This document shows, one piece after another, positions 13,506 to 21,013 of a DNA stretch of 21,105 nt. A program made the translations under genes and the position numbers. Each line of letters begins with the position of its first letter. Position 1 is the first letter of the stretch. The notes under the pieces are model-generated. The model was not told the origin of the DNA and did no database searches. It saw only the letters and a program-made list of their open reading frames with translations. Origin of the DNA: JAGLQA01 sp023135565 (lineage in GTDB: Bacteria > Acidobacteriota > Aminicenantia > UBA2199); contig DAOWCY010000122.1 of assembly GCA_030639305.1 (NCBI GenBank), positions 1 to 21,105 of the forward strand. Direction: 5' to 3'.

Positions 13506-14573
13506 ATGAAAAACGTAATGAAACGCACATTAATCGCAGCACTGGTTTTCGCAGTCTTGTTACCGGGACTTTATGCCGCTGAAAAAAAAGAGATAACAAA
13601 GACCTTTAAAGTCAAAAAATACGTCAAAATTTATACCATCACCGGCAGTTGCGAAATAGTAAAAGGCAAGGAAGGAGAAATTAAAGTGCACGTGGTTTAT
13701 TCCGATTCCGAGGTTAAACTGCCGAAGGATCTACCCATCGAGCTGCCCATCGAAAGCTTAGAAACTATCGGCAAGTTAGCTAAACCCGTGTTCGAGGAAA
13801 AAGACGACACCTTGTTTTTGCGGGAGAAACTTCCCGGTTCCGACGCTGCTCTCTGGCAGGTAGCTGTTCCCGATAATGTAGTCATCGACTTTAATTCCGC
13901 AGCCGGGAGTTTTTCGATAGAAGGATTAATATCCGACATCTCAGCCACCACTTGCGTGGGAGAAATTTCTGCCGGCGGCTGCCGCGGTAAGCTGAAGTTG
14001 AGGAACTCCTACGGCGATATAAAAGTAAAAGATCACAGCGGTACAATCGACTTGAGCTCCCTCTCAGGAGACGTCAAAGTAAAAAAACTGTCCGGTGAGA
14101 TCAGGCTCAGGTCGGCCAGCGGTGAAATCGAAGCTGAAGATTTAGATGGTTCGATCTCGTTGAAAGTTAGCAGCGGCGACATGGAATTAGCGGATGCCGG
14201 TGGAGATTTCGATGCCTCCTGTATAGCCGGTGATCTTGAAGCATCCGATTTAGACATCAGGGGCGAGAGTTCCTTTAAAGCGGTCAGCGGCGACATTTAT
14301 GTGAAACTTTCTAAAAGCCCGGATTATGACCTTGTGTTAGACTCGGCTTCCGGTAATGCCGTCCTGGATTACAACGGGAACCCGGTAAAAGGGCATTTCG
14401 AGTTTCGCGCCCGGGCCGGTGTCGGTAAGATCGTTTCCCCTTTTGAATTTGAAAAAGAGGAAGAGACCTTTGCATATGGCAAGAAGTATCTTATCAAATC
14501 TTTTAAGCGGGGCAGCTCTGTCCCGAAGGTTGTTATAAAGACGGCAACCGGGAAAGCAGTCCTGGAACAATAG
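13506..14573 (+). CDS. DUF4097 exported solenoid protein, paralog
   Basis: This 355-residue relative of the upstream protein has a signal peptide (MKNVMKRTLIAALVFAVLLP, then GLYAA). The N-terminal segment FKVKKYVKIYTITGSCEI parallels FKAAEGETLAVNLKSGGAI in its neighbour. From about residue 130 it has a regular solenoid in which glycines recur every 18 residues (134, 152, 170, 188, 206, 224, 242) with half-turn positions every 9 (179, 197, 215, 233). The typical phrase is SGDI or SGEI rather than TMGG. The last third (about 270-355) is a beta-rich cap. GTAGGAGGACAAGAAA precedes the ATG. The same period with a different surface suggests that the pair diverged after duplication and now may bind different partners or form a heteromer. 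An envelope role is inferred. Confidence 0.86.
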   Translation: MKNVMKRTLIAALVFAVLLPGLYAAEKKEITKTFKVKKYVKIYTITGSCEIVKGKEGEIKVHVVYSDSEVKLPKDLPIELPIESLETIGKLAKPVFEEKDDTLFLREKLPGSDAALWQVAVPDNVVIDFNSAAGSFSIEGLISDISATTCVGEISAGGCRGKLKLRNSYGDIKVKDHSGTIDLSSLSGDVKVKKLSGEIRLRSASGEIEAEDLDGSISLKVSSGDMELADAGGDFDASCIAGDLEASDLDIRGESSFKAVSGDIYVKLSKSPDYDLVLDSASGNAVLDYNGNPVKGHFEFRARAGVGKIVSPFEFEKEEETFAYGKKYLIKSFKRGSSVPKVVIKTATGKAVLEQ

Positions 14574-14600
14574 CAGCCCGGGCGAACAAACTTTCACAAA

Positions 14601-14615
14601 GCGGACGGCGTCCGC
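14601..14615. repeat. Covarying hairpin repeat, copy B
   Basis: GCGGAC-GGC-GTCCGC is a perfect 6-bp stem with a GGC loop, preceded by TTCACAAA and followed by ACCCTATAA. It lies 28 bases after the DUF4097 paralog stop, so it may protect or terminate that mRNA, though there is no T-run. Compare 6191-6205 and 16991-17005. Confidence 0.75.
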
Positions 14616-14742
14616 ACCCTATAAGGGGCCTGGGAGTTTCATTTTCGACCAGTTTGTCCAAAAAGCCTTATTTTTTAACCAACTTTCACGAAATATTAGC
14701 CAAAGGTATTGCGCCATTTTCATTTCTGTGTTAAATTAACAT

Positions 14743-16104
14743 ATGAAACAGGCAGCCTTAGAAAAATTATTAAGATTTACGAAACAGTTTATAAAATTGA
14801 GAACTTTAGGCCACCTGTGGAATGCCCTGGAAAAAATCCACTATGCGGATATTGCTACTTTAATCGAGCATTTAAGCGACCAGGAAAGGAATATCATCAT
14901 CCAACTCTACTTCGAAAAAGAACCGGGAGTAACCAAATTCGCCGAAATCATTAGTGAAATCAAACCGGAAATCGCAGTGGGTCTGCTTTCCGAATTAGAG
15001 TTAAACCGGATCGTGGCTGTCCTCGAGGCCCTGCCTTCAGACGATGCATCCTCTTTGATCTCTCTTTTCGAGGAGGAACTCCAGGATGAGATTCTCAAAA
15101 AGATGAGTCGAGAGGAATCGAAAGCAATCCAGGAGCAGTTGGCTTATCCTGAAGAATCCGCCGGTAGAATTATGTCTACCGATTTTTTGGCTTTAAATGA
15201 GTCCACCACAGCCAGTGACGCCATATCCGCCATTCAACTGGCTGCCGATGAAGTCGAAGTGCCCTTCTATCTTTACGTGATAGATGATGGACAGCGGTTA
15301 AAAGGGGTGATTTCCCTGAAACAATTGATCCTGGTTAACGCCAAAATGAAACTGAAAGACATTATGAACCCGGATGTATATAAAGTGGATGCTTTTACCG
15401 ACCAGGAAGAAGTAGCCGCCGTAGTAGCCAATTACAATCTCCTGGCAATACCCGTTGCCGATGAAACCGACAAACTTGTAGGAGTGGTTACGGTGGATGA
15501 CGTTATCGACATTATCCAGAACGAAGCAACCGAAGATATATATAAATTGGCCGGTGTTACCGAGGACTACAGCATCGATTTAAGCACCGGTGAATCTTTG
15601 AAAAAAAGGCTGCCCTGGCTTTTTATGAGTTTATTTACCACCTCTATGTCGGCCTTTGTGGTTTACATGTTCCAGGGCACCATCCAGCAATTTCTCCTGC
15701 TGGCCGTTTTGATGCATATTGTGCCCGCTTTAGGAGGGATTGTGGGCAACCAGACTGTAGCTATAATGGTCAGGGAGATCGTTATCGGTAATCTTGAATG
15801 GAAAAGGTCTAAAAAGATATTATTTAAGGAATTAGCCGTCAGTGTGGGCAGCGGTATTACCATTGCCGGGGTCGCGGGTCTGGTCACTTCCCTGGTTTAT
15901 AATAAGTGGATAATCGGTCTTATATTCGGTTCAGCCATCATTTTTAATCTTTTCCTGGCCGCCCTGATGGGAACCCTGATCCCCCTGGCCCTCAAAAGGT
16001 TGAAATTCGATCCGGCCTTAGCTTCGGGAATGATCGTAACCATGATTACCGACGTCATGGGGCTGCTGGCTTTTTTGGGTCTGGCAACCATATTAATGCT
16101 CTAA
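14743..16104 (+). CDS. mgtE: MgtE-family magnesium transporter
   Basis: MgtE is a dimeric magnesium channel gated by intracellular magnesium. The 453-residue length is typical. Residues 1-135 are the acidic helical MgtE N domain, with AVGLLSELELNRIVAVLEAL and LPSDDASSLI. Two CBS domains follow (about 140-260), seen as the GRIMSTDFLAL start, VIDDGQRLKGVISL, DIMNPDVYKV and IPVADETDKLVGVVTVDDVI. Five membrane segments span about 290-453, including PALGGIVGNQTVAIMVR and the TMITDVMG segment, whose aspartate (D437) lines the channel in known MgtE structures. No ribosome binding site precedes the ATG (TTAAATTAACAT). A weak -10-like TTAAAT ends six bases before it, so the message might be leaderless. 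No room exists for an M-box riboswitch. recO starts 15 bases after the stop, so the two probably form an operon. Confidence 0.95.
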   Translation: MKQAALEKLLRFTKQFIKLRTLGHLWNALEKIHYADIATLIEHLSDQERNIIIQLYFEKEPGVTKFAEIISEIKPEIAVGLLSELELNRIVAVLEALPSDDASSLISLFEEELQDEILKKMSREESKAIQEQLAYPEESAGRIMSTDFLALNESTTASDAISAIQLAADEVEVPFYLYVIDDGQRLKGVISLKQLILVNAKMKLKDIMNPDVYKVDAFTDQEEVAAVVANYNLLAIPVADETDKLVGVVTVDDVIDIIQNEATEDIYKLAGVTEDYSIDLSTGESLKKRLPWLFMSLFTTSMSAFVVYMFQGTIQQFLLLAVLMHIVPALGGIVGNQTVAIMVREIVIGNLEWKRSKKILFKELAVSVGSGITIAGVAGLVTSLVYNKWIIGLIFGSAIIFNLFLAALMGTLIPLALKRLKFDPALASGMIVTMITDVMGLLAFLGLATILML

Positions 16105-16119
16105 CCCCGGGAAGTTGTC

Positions 16120-16857
16120 ATGCCTTATGCCACCACCCAGGCTTTCGTTTTGGGGGGACAACCTTTAAAAGAACAGGATCAATTAGTACACCTTTTGACC
16201 GCGGACAGGGGGATACTGAAAGCCATGGCGCCCGGTTCTAAAAAAGTAAGGAACCGGTTCGGTTCGCTTTTCGAACTATTCACCGAAGGAGAGTTTGTTT
16301 ATTATTGGCAGGAAGATAAAGAATTTATCACCATTTCCAAAGGTGAAATCCTGGAAAGTTATTTTAATATCGTATCGCAGCCGGAGAATATATTTTATTT
16401 TTATCTAATGGCGGAAGTATTACTAAAATTTGTCCCATATAATCACAAGGATAAACGAATATATAAGCTGGTTCATGCGATTTTGCGGAGCAGGGCTGCC
16501 GGTACGGCAATAGAGATGATACTGCTTTATTTTTTAACCTGGATACTCAGGCTCGAAGGGATGATGTTTAACCCCTTCATCTGTCACAACTGTTACCGGG
16601 AGAAACCGGAGCGAGTATGGCTTAGAACCGATTTCAGGGGCATTTTGTGCGCCCGGTGCCGTTCCAATGAGAGTTTGATGTTGACCGCGGACGAGTTGTT
16701 ATATATCCACTGGACGAAAGATAATCCCCCCAAGGATTTGTCACTGTGGAAAGACAAAATAGACCGGGCAAAGATGATCCGCATTTTTAAGCGGAAGATC
16801 GAGTATCATGGGGAGTTTGCTTTGAACTCATCGGTGTATTTGCCCGAGTTTAAGTAG
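16120..16857 (+). CDS. recO: DNA repair protein RecO
   Basis: RecO anneals single-stranded DNA and, with RecR, loads RecA in the RecF recombination pathway. The 245-residue length is typical. An N-terminal OB fold is seen in TQAFVLGGQPLKEQDQLVHL, LTADRGILKAMAPGSKK and a FELFTEGEFVYYW segment. A helical middle part (about 85-150) leads to a C-terminal zinc finger with CHNC (C155, C158) and CARC (C177, C180), the four expected ligands. The GGGAAG before the ATG at 16120 is a reasonable ribosome binding site, 15 bases after the mgtE stop. Linking mgtE and recO has no obvious functional reason, so it is probably just shared transcription. Confidence 0.94.
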   Translation: MPYATTQAFVLGGQPLKEQDQLVHLLTADRGILKAMAPGSKKVRNRFGSLFELFTEGEFVYYWQEDKEFITISKGEILESYFNIVSQPENIFYFYLMAEVLLKFVPYNHKDKRIYKLVHAILRSRAAGTAIEMILLYFLTWILRLEGMMFNPFICHNCYREKPERVWLRTDFRGILCARCRSNESLMLTADELLYIHWTKDNPPKDLSLWKDKIDRAKMIRIFKRKIEYHGEFALNSSVYLPEFK

Positions 16858-16948
16858 GCGCAGGCAGCTCAAAAGCGGACCAGGCACATATCCACAAATA
16901 AGTAGGAAAACGAACGTTAAATAAAACAGGAGATGAGCTGATGCGGGG

Positions 16949-16977
16949 TTGAATTTTGAACGAAAAAAAGGTATATT
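16949..16977 (+). promoter_or_regulatory. Probable promoter of the secreted alpha/beta hydrolase
   Basis: TTGAAT (16949-16954), a 17-base spacer and TATATT (16972-16977) form a fair promoter. Transcription would start around 16984, so hairpin copy C (16991-17005) would sit at the extreme 5' end of a roughly 110-base leader. Confidence 0.45.
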
Positions 16978-16990
16978 ATAGTTTCATCAA

Positions 16991-17005
16991 GGGGCCGGCG
17001 GCCCC
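16991..17005. repeat. Covarying hairpin repeat, copy C
   Basis: GGGGCC-GGC-GGCCCC is a perfect 6-bp stem with a GGC loop, preceded by TTCATCAA and followed by ACCCTGCG. It has the same loop and flank pattern as 6191-6205 and 14601-14615, with different arm bases that still pair. Confidence 0.7.
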
Positions 17006-17093
17006 ACCCTGCGCAGAAGAGACAACAGGAACGAAAAAAATTTGTTTTCCTGCAAAATTTCCCAGGATAATATACATTTATTGGAGGCCAACT

Positions 17094-18203
17094 ATGATTA
17101 ATAAAAGAAAATGGGCAATTATCACCGCTTTATCTCTTTCTCTCTTATTTTTCTTAAGGATTCTTCCCGGCGCTGAAAGCGCGGCAGACAACGGGCAAGA
17201 CAAAGAATACAAACTGTTGAAGCAGCGTTTCGACAGTCTCAGACATCGTTTAGATGAACTGCAAAAGGGTATAGATGATGTTTTATGGTATCACAAAGTA
17301 GAAGATATCGCCTATATCGACAAGGTTCGCCATGTGGGGCCGCCCCCGGGGGTCGTCGAAAATCCCACCGCCATGGGCGCCAAAAATCCCGTTAAGTTTT
17401 ATTCCTACGTGTTTATCCCGCGCAAAATGAATTACGACAAAAAATACCCCCTGCTGGTATTTCCCCACGGCGGCGTACACAGCAATTTTACCACTTATTA
17501 TACTCACATTATCCGCGAACTAATGGCCCAGGGCTACGTAGTGATAGCCCCGGAATACAGGGGCAGCACCGGGTACGGCAGGAAAATATACGAACTGATC
17601 GATTACGGCGGCCTGGAAGTGGATGACGTCAATGCCGCCAGGCAGTATATGCTGGACAACTATGATTTTCTCGATAAAAACAGGGTGGGTATCCTGGGCT
17701 GGAGTCACGGCGGCTTAATCTCCCTGATGAACATCTTTAATTACCCCAAAAACTACAAGGTGGCATATGCCGGCGTACCGGTTAGCGACTTGATTTCCCG
17801 CATGGGCTATATGACCGACAACTACCGCAAACTGTATTCAGCTCCCTTCCACATCGGCAAAACAGCCAATGAAAACGTAGCCGAATACCGCCGCCGTTCC
17901 CCGGCCTGGAATGCCGAAAAACTGCAAACTCCCCTGCTCATCTATACCAATACTTCAGACGACGACGTAAACGTCCTGGAAGTCGAGCATCTAATCAAAT
18001 CCCTGAAAGCCTACGGCAAAAAATTCGAATACAAAATATTCGATAAAGCGCCGGGAGGTCACAGTTTCGACCGCATGGATACCAAACTGGCAAAAAAAGT
18101 AAGGCTCGATATCTATAATTTCCTGGGCCGCTATTTGAAACCGCCCCGGCCTTTTAAAACAGTAAAAGACGTTGTAAAAGCAGGCTACAGGGGAGTGCGG
18201 TAG
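17094..18203 (+). CDS. Secreted S9-type alpha/beta-hydrolase peptidase
   Basis: This is probably a periplasmic serine hydrolase of the prolyl-oligopeptidase/dipeptidyl-peptidase clan. The start at 17094 is preferred over 16956 because GGAGG precedes it at the right distance and a signal sequence follows (KRKWAIITALSLSLLFFLRI, residues 5-24, then LPGAESA). A short coiled coil lies at about 38-62 (YKLLKQRFDSLRHRLDELQK). The hydrolase domain then runs from about 100. It has FPHGGVHSNF (oxyanion region), PEYRGSTGYG, the nucleophile elbow GWSHGG (S204), NTSDDDVNVLE (acid, D290 or neighbour) and GGHSFDR (H323). The beta-propeller usual in S9 peptidases is missing, so access to the active site is open and the substrate may be a larger peptide or an ester. 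It converges on the longer peptidase gene. The exact substrate is unknown. Confidence 0.87.
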   Translation: MINKRKWAIITALSLSLLFFLRILPGAESAADNGQDKEYKLLKQRFDSLRHRLDELQKGIDDVLWYHKVEDIAYIDKVRHVGPPPGVVENPTAMGAKNPVKFYSYVFIPRKMNYDKKYPLLVFPHGGVHSNFTTYYTHIIRELMAQGYVVIAPEYRGSTGYGRKIYELIDYGGLEVDDVNAARQYMLDNYDFLDKNRVGILGWSHGGLISLMNIFNYPKNYKVAYAGVPVSDLISRMGYMTDNYRKLYSAPFHIGKTANENVAEYRRRSPAWNAEKLQTPLLIYTNTSDDDVNVLEVEHLIKSLKAYGKKFEYKIFDKAPGGHSFDRMDTKLAKKVRLDIYNFLGRYLKPPRPFKTVKDVVKAGYRGVR

Positions 18204-18217
18204 GTCTCAAGAGGAGA

Positions 18218-18259
18218 TCAAGAGAGCTCAGGAGGAACTCAAGAGAGCTCAGGATGAGC
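18218..18259. repeat. Two 21-bp tandem repeat units after the hydrolase stop
   Basis: Two units beginning TCAAGAGAGCTCAGGA lie head to tail (18218-18238 and 18239-18259), differing at two positions, with partial copies on both sides. In one plus-strand frame they encode an EELKRAQ heptad. The upstream stop at 18201-18203 excludes this from the hydrolase as it reads now. Confidence 0.75.
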
Positions 18260-18270
18260 TCATCCTGAGC
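18247..18270. terminator. 24-bp perfect palindrome between convergent genes
   Basis: Positions 18247-18270 read the same on both strands, with centre between 18258 and 18259 (GAG/CTC). Located between the convergent hydrolase and S9D peptidase stops, it could end transcription from both sides, but it lacks T-runs, so this is a moderate inference. Confidence 0.5.
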
Positions 18271-18294
18271 CCTAATAGTTCTTCCTGGGTACTA

Positions 18295-20730
18295 TTACTT
18301 GTTCTTCACATATTTTTCCAACCAGTTGTAGGTTTCCCACAACATGTGCAGCACCGACTCCCTGGCCCTATAACCGTGACTTTCAAAGGGGAGCATAACC
18401 AGCCTTACAGTGGCTCCATGACCTTTTAAGGCATGATAGTACCGTTTACTCTGGATAGGAAAGGTACCGGAATTATTGTCCATTTCGCCGTGTATCAATA
18501 AGATCGGGTCTTTGACCTTATGGGCGTGCATAAAAGGAGACATGGCGATATATATGTCGATGGCTTCCCACAGGGTGCGTTCCTCCCTCTGGAAACCGAA
18601 AGGCGTTAATGTCCGGTTGTAGGCGCCGCTGCGGGCGATTCCGGCAGCAAAAAGCCGCGAATGTGACAATAAATTGCCGGTCATAAAAGCCCCATAAGAA
18701 TGACCCCCGATGGCAACCCGTTTCCTATCGGCAATTCCCATTTCAACCAGCTTGTCGATGGCTGCCCCGGCACTGCTTACCAATTGTTTTACAAAAGTAT
18801 CGTTGGGTTCTTTTTCGTCTTCGCCTACGATGGGCATGCCGGGATCATCGAAAACCGCGTAACCCTGCGTTACCCACATCTCGACAGCCCCCCACCAAAG
18901 GCTTAAAAACCGGTAAGGTGAATCGGTAACCTGCCCCGCGGCAGCCTTGCTTTTAAATTCTTGAGGATAAGCCCACATCAGCACCGGCAGGGGGCCGTCC
19001 CCTTTTTTATAACCGGGAGGCAGGTAGAGTTTGCCGCTCAAATCCACGCCGTCTTCTCTTTTGTATTTTATCAGTTGTTTTTCTACATCTTTTAATTTCG
19101 GATAGGGGTGGGGAAAATGAGTGACCTGTTTTAATTTGCCGGTTTTAAGATTCCTTATGAAATAATTGGGCTGAATCTTTGTGGATTCGCGGCGGGTTAA
19201 AATTTTGTGTTTTTTGATATCGAAAACCGAAGGAATGTTTTCGTAATAAGGGGCTTTCGAACGCCACAGGCGAGTCGTTTTTTTGGTTTCTAAGTTGAAT
19301 TTATCTAAAAAAGGCCGGTCCCCCTGGGGGGATGCGCCCCGGCCTACCAAATAGAGGCTGCGTCCGTTATCGGCGGTTAAGAGCAGGCGCTGGCCTGACT
19401 TACCCGGTATCATTACAAAAGAACCGGGGTCGTTGTAAAGGTCCTCCCAGGAGCGGTCTACTAAGAGCCGCGGCACTTTCCCCGGGAAATCGGGCTGCAA
19501 TAACACTCTTCTCTCTCTCCTGGTTTTCCACCATATTTCGTATAGGATCGCTAACTTCCCGCTTCCCCACCTAATGCCCCCATACCTATATTTTAGTGCG
19601 GGCCCTTCCCGGACGCTGCCGGTAAAAGGCGCTTTTTGGAAAAACACCTTATCTCTTATTTCGGCTTTTTGGGCCGGGTCTCCGCCATCCTGCGCTTCCG
19701 CCCAGTAGAGAACAGCCGCTGCGTCGCCGCGCCAGGTAAAGTAACGGGGGCCTTTCCTCACTGCATCGAATCCTTTGGGAACATCGTCGGCCAGGGGTAT
19801 CTTTGCCATGGTTTTTATCAGGTTCCCGCTGCTGTCCCAAATTTCCACGTTGAAGGGAAACTTGTAAAAAGGCACTGAGTAGGAAAAGGGTTTTTGAATA
19901 ACCTCTACCTTGATGTAATTGCCGTCGGGAGAGAAGGAGAAATCGTTTATAATCCCCGGTTTACCGAGGGGGGTTAGCTTTTTTTCTAAGTCAACCACTG
20001 CCAGTTGGCTGGTGGCGTAATAAGAGAATAGTTCTTCAGCGTGTTTATTTTTCAAGAGGTCCTGGTAGGTGCGCACCGGGGCTTTTTTCCCGGTATTGCT
20101 TTGTACTACCGGACCTTTGGGCACCGGGTCTTTTACCGGCGGGCCGCCTCTATCTTTTGGCACGGAGGCGAATATAAGCCTTTTGCTATCGGGGAGCCAG
20201 TCGAAAGCCCGATACACTAACATGGAAGTGTTCACAATAGCGCCGGTTAATTTTTCGGCTTTACCGTCTTTGACATGGGCCACCCACAGTTCTACGCCCT
20301 GGTCCCGGGTCAGGGTAAAAGCCAGGCGCCGCCCATCAGTGGACCACGACGTATTAGAAATTTGCGGGTTTTCGGGCAAGCCGGTGATGGGAATTTCCTT
20401 CAATTTTTTGAGATTTTTAAATGTTATCCGTTTGTAATAGCGGCCCCGGCTGGGTCCGTTAGTTCGCGGGTTGATGCGCAGCCCGGCCAGTTTTAGTTCC
20501 GGCTGCGACACCTCTTTTATCGAAGCCAGCGCCGCCGGTTCGATTATCAACAAAGTTTTACCGTCCGGGCTGACGCGCACATAAGGATTACCCCTGTTGT
20601 CTACCAATTCGACGATTTCTTTAGGCGGCAGTTGATAGGTTAATTGTTCTTGGGCCAACAGGGTCAGGCCGCCGATTAGAAAAACAAAACATAGTAAAAA
20701 GATTTTACTGCGCATAGATAATTGTTTCAT
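18295..20730 (-). CDS. Secreted S9D-like prolyl oligopeptidase family peptidase
   Basis: The protein is likely a periplasmic serine peptidase that trims peptides. The 811-residue protein has a signal sequence (RSKIFLLCFVFLIGGLTLLA, residues 7-26). An N-terminal beta-propeller occupies about 40-545, with repeats such as VRVSPDGKTLLII, TSWSTDGRRLAF and FSFSPDGNYIKVE. The C-terminal alpha/beta-hydrolase domain occupies about 560-811. Catalytic residues are visible: S678 in GGHSYGAF, D751 in IHGEMDNN and H785 in FESHGYR. The GHSYGAF box, LTADNGRSLYLVGRGASPQG and the ETKKTTRLWRS segment fit the S9D group, which includes plant and bacterial glutamyl endopeptidases, so Glu-Xaa cleavage is likely but not proven. 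AAAGGAGG lies just before the ATG at 20730, with a good promoter (20816-20844). It is convergent with another secreted hydrolase, suggesting shared work on peptides. Confidence 0.94.
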   Translation of the reverse strand: MKQLSMRSKIFLLCFVFLIGGLTLLAQEQLTYQLPPKEIVELVDNRGNPYVRVSPDGKTLLIIEPAALASIKEVSQPELKLAGLRINPRTNGPSRGRYYKRITFKNLKKLKEIPITGLPENPQISNTSWSTDGRRLAFTLTRDQGVELWVAHVKDGKAEKLTGAIVNTSMLVYRAFDWLPDSKRLIFASVPKDRGGPPVKDPVPKGPVVQSNTGKKAPVRTYQDLLKNKHAEELFSYYATSQLAVVDLEKKLTPLGKPGIINDFSFSPDGNYIKVEVIQKPFSYSVPFYKFPFNVEIWDSSGNLIKTMAKIPLADDVPKGFDAVRKGPRYFTWRGDAAAVLYWAEAQDGGDPAQKAEIRDKVFFQKAPFTGSVREGPALKYRYGGIRWGSGKLAILYEIWWKTRRERRVLLQPDFPGKVPRLLVDRSWEDLYNDPGSFVMIPGKSGQRLLLTADNGRSLYLVGRGASPQGDRPFLDKFNLETKKTTRLWRSKAPYYENIPSVFDIKKHKILTRRESTKIQPNYFIRNLKTGKLKQVTHFPHPYPKLKDVEKQLIKYKREDGVDLSGKLYLPPGYKKGDGPLPVLMWAYPQEFKSKAAAGQVTDSPYRFLSLWWGAVEMWVTQGYAVFDDPGMPIVGEDEKEPNDTFVKQLVSSAGAAIDKLVEMGIADRKRVAIGGHSYGAFMTGNLLSHSRLFAAGIARSGAYNRTLTPFGFQREERTLWEAIDIYIAMSPFMHAHKVKDPILLIHGEMDNNSGTFPIQSKRYYHALKGHGATVRLVMLPFESHGYRARESVLHMLWETYNWLEKYVKNK

Positions 20731-20815
20731 TACATCCTCCTTTAGAATTAGAATTTAAAATACCCCCATATCATTATTTATACAGGGTTCCCACGCATGC
20801 ATTTTTTTAGAAATC

Positions 20816-20844
20816 ATTATAGCAGAATAAAAAATGGTTCGCAA
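20816..20844 (-). promoter_or_regulatory. Promoter of the S9D-like peptidase gene
   Basis: On the minus strand TTGCGA (20844 to 20839), a 17-base spacer and a perfect TATAAT (20821 to 20816) point at the ATG at 20730, giving a leader of about 80 bases. Confidence 0.55.
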
Positions 20845-20984
20845 TAAAAATCCGGGTAAGTGTTCAGTTTTGAATAAATCGGACCCCACCCAAACAGTTC
20901 ATTCCCGTTTTGTTGAATTTGAGACAATATTTATAGTCGTGATACAATCGTTATAGCGCCCCATAAACTTTGAACGATTTGAAG

Positions 20985-21013
20985 AAAACAAGAATGGGGT
21001 CAAGTCTTGTTTT
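20985..21013 (-). repeat. Hairpin with GGGGTCAAG loop at the end of the right-edge gene
   Basis: AAAACAAGA (20985-20993) pairs with TCTTGTTTT (21005-21013) around an 11-base loop that includes GGGGTCAAG. The stem overlaps the stop codon of the right-edge gene (21014-21012). On the minus strand it is followed by TTCTTC, not a strong T-run. The motif GACTTGACCCC next to such genes is one I recall as recurring near Y1 transposases; a search is needed to confirm it. Confidence 0.5.

Noticed and set aside
14574..14742. M-box (magnesium) riboswitch before mgtE
   Set aside because: The 169-bp gap starts with a hairpin repeat of the dispersed family and shows no multi-helix aptamer or terminator; too little sequence to support it.
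14709..14954. 81-codon frame overlapping the mgtE start
   Set aside because: It is out of frame with the clearly homologous MgtE N domain.
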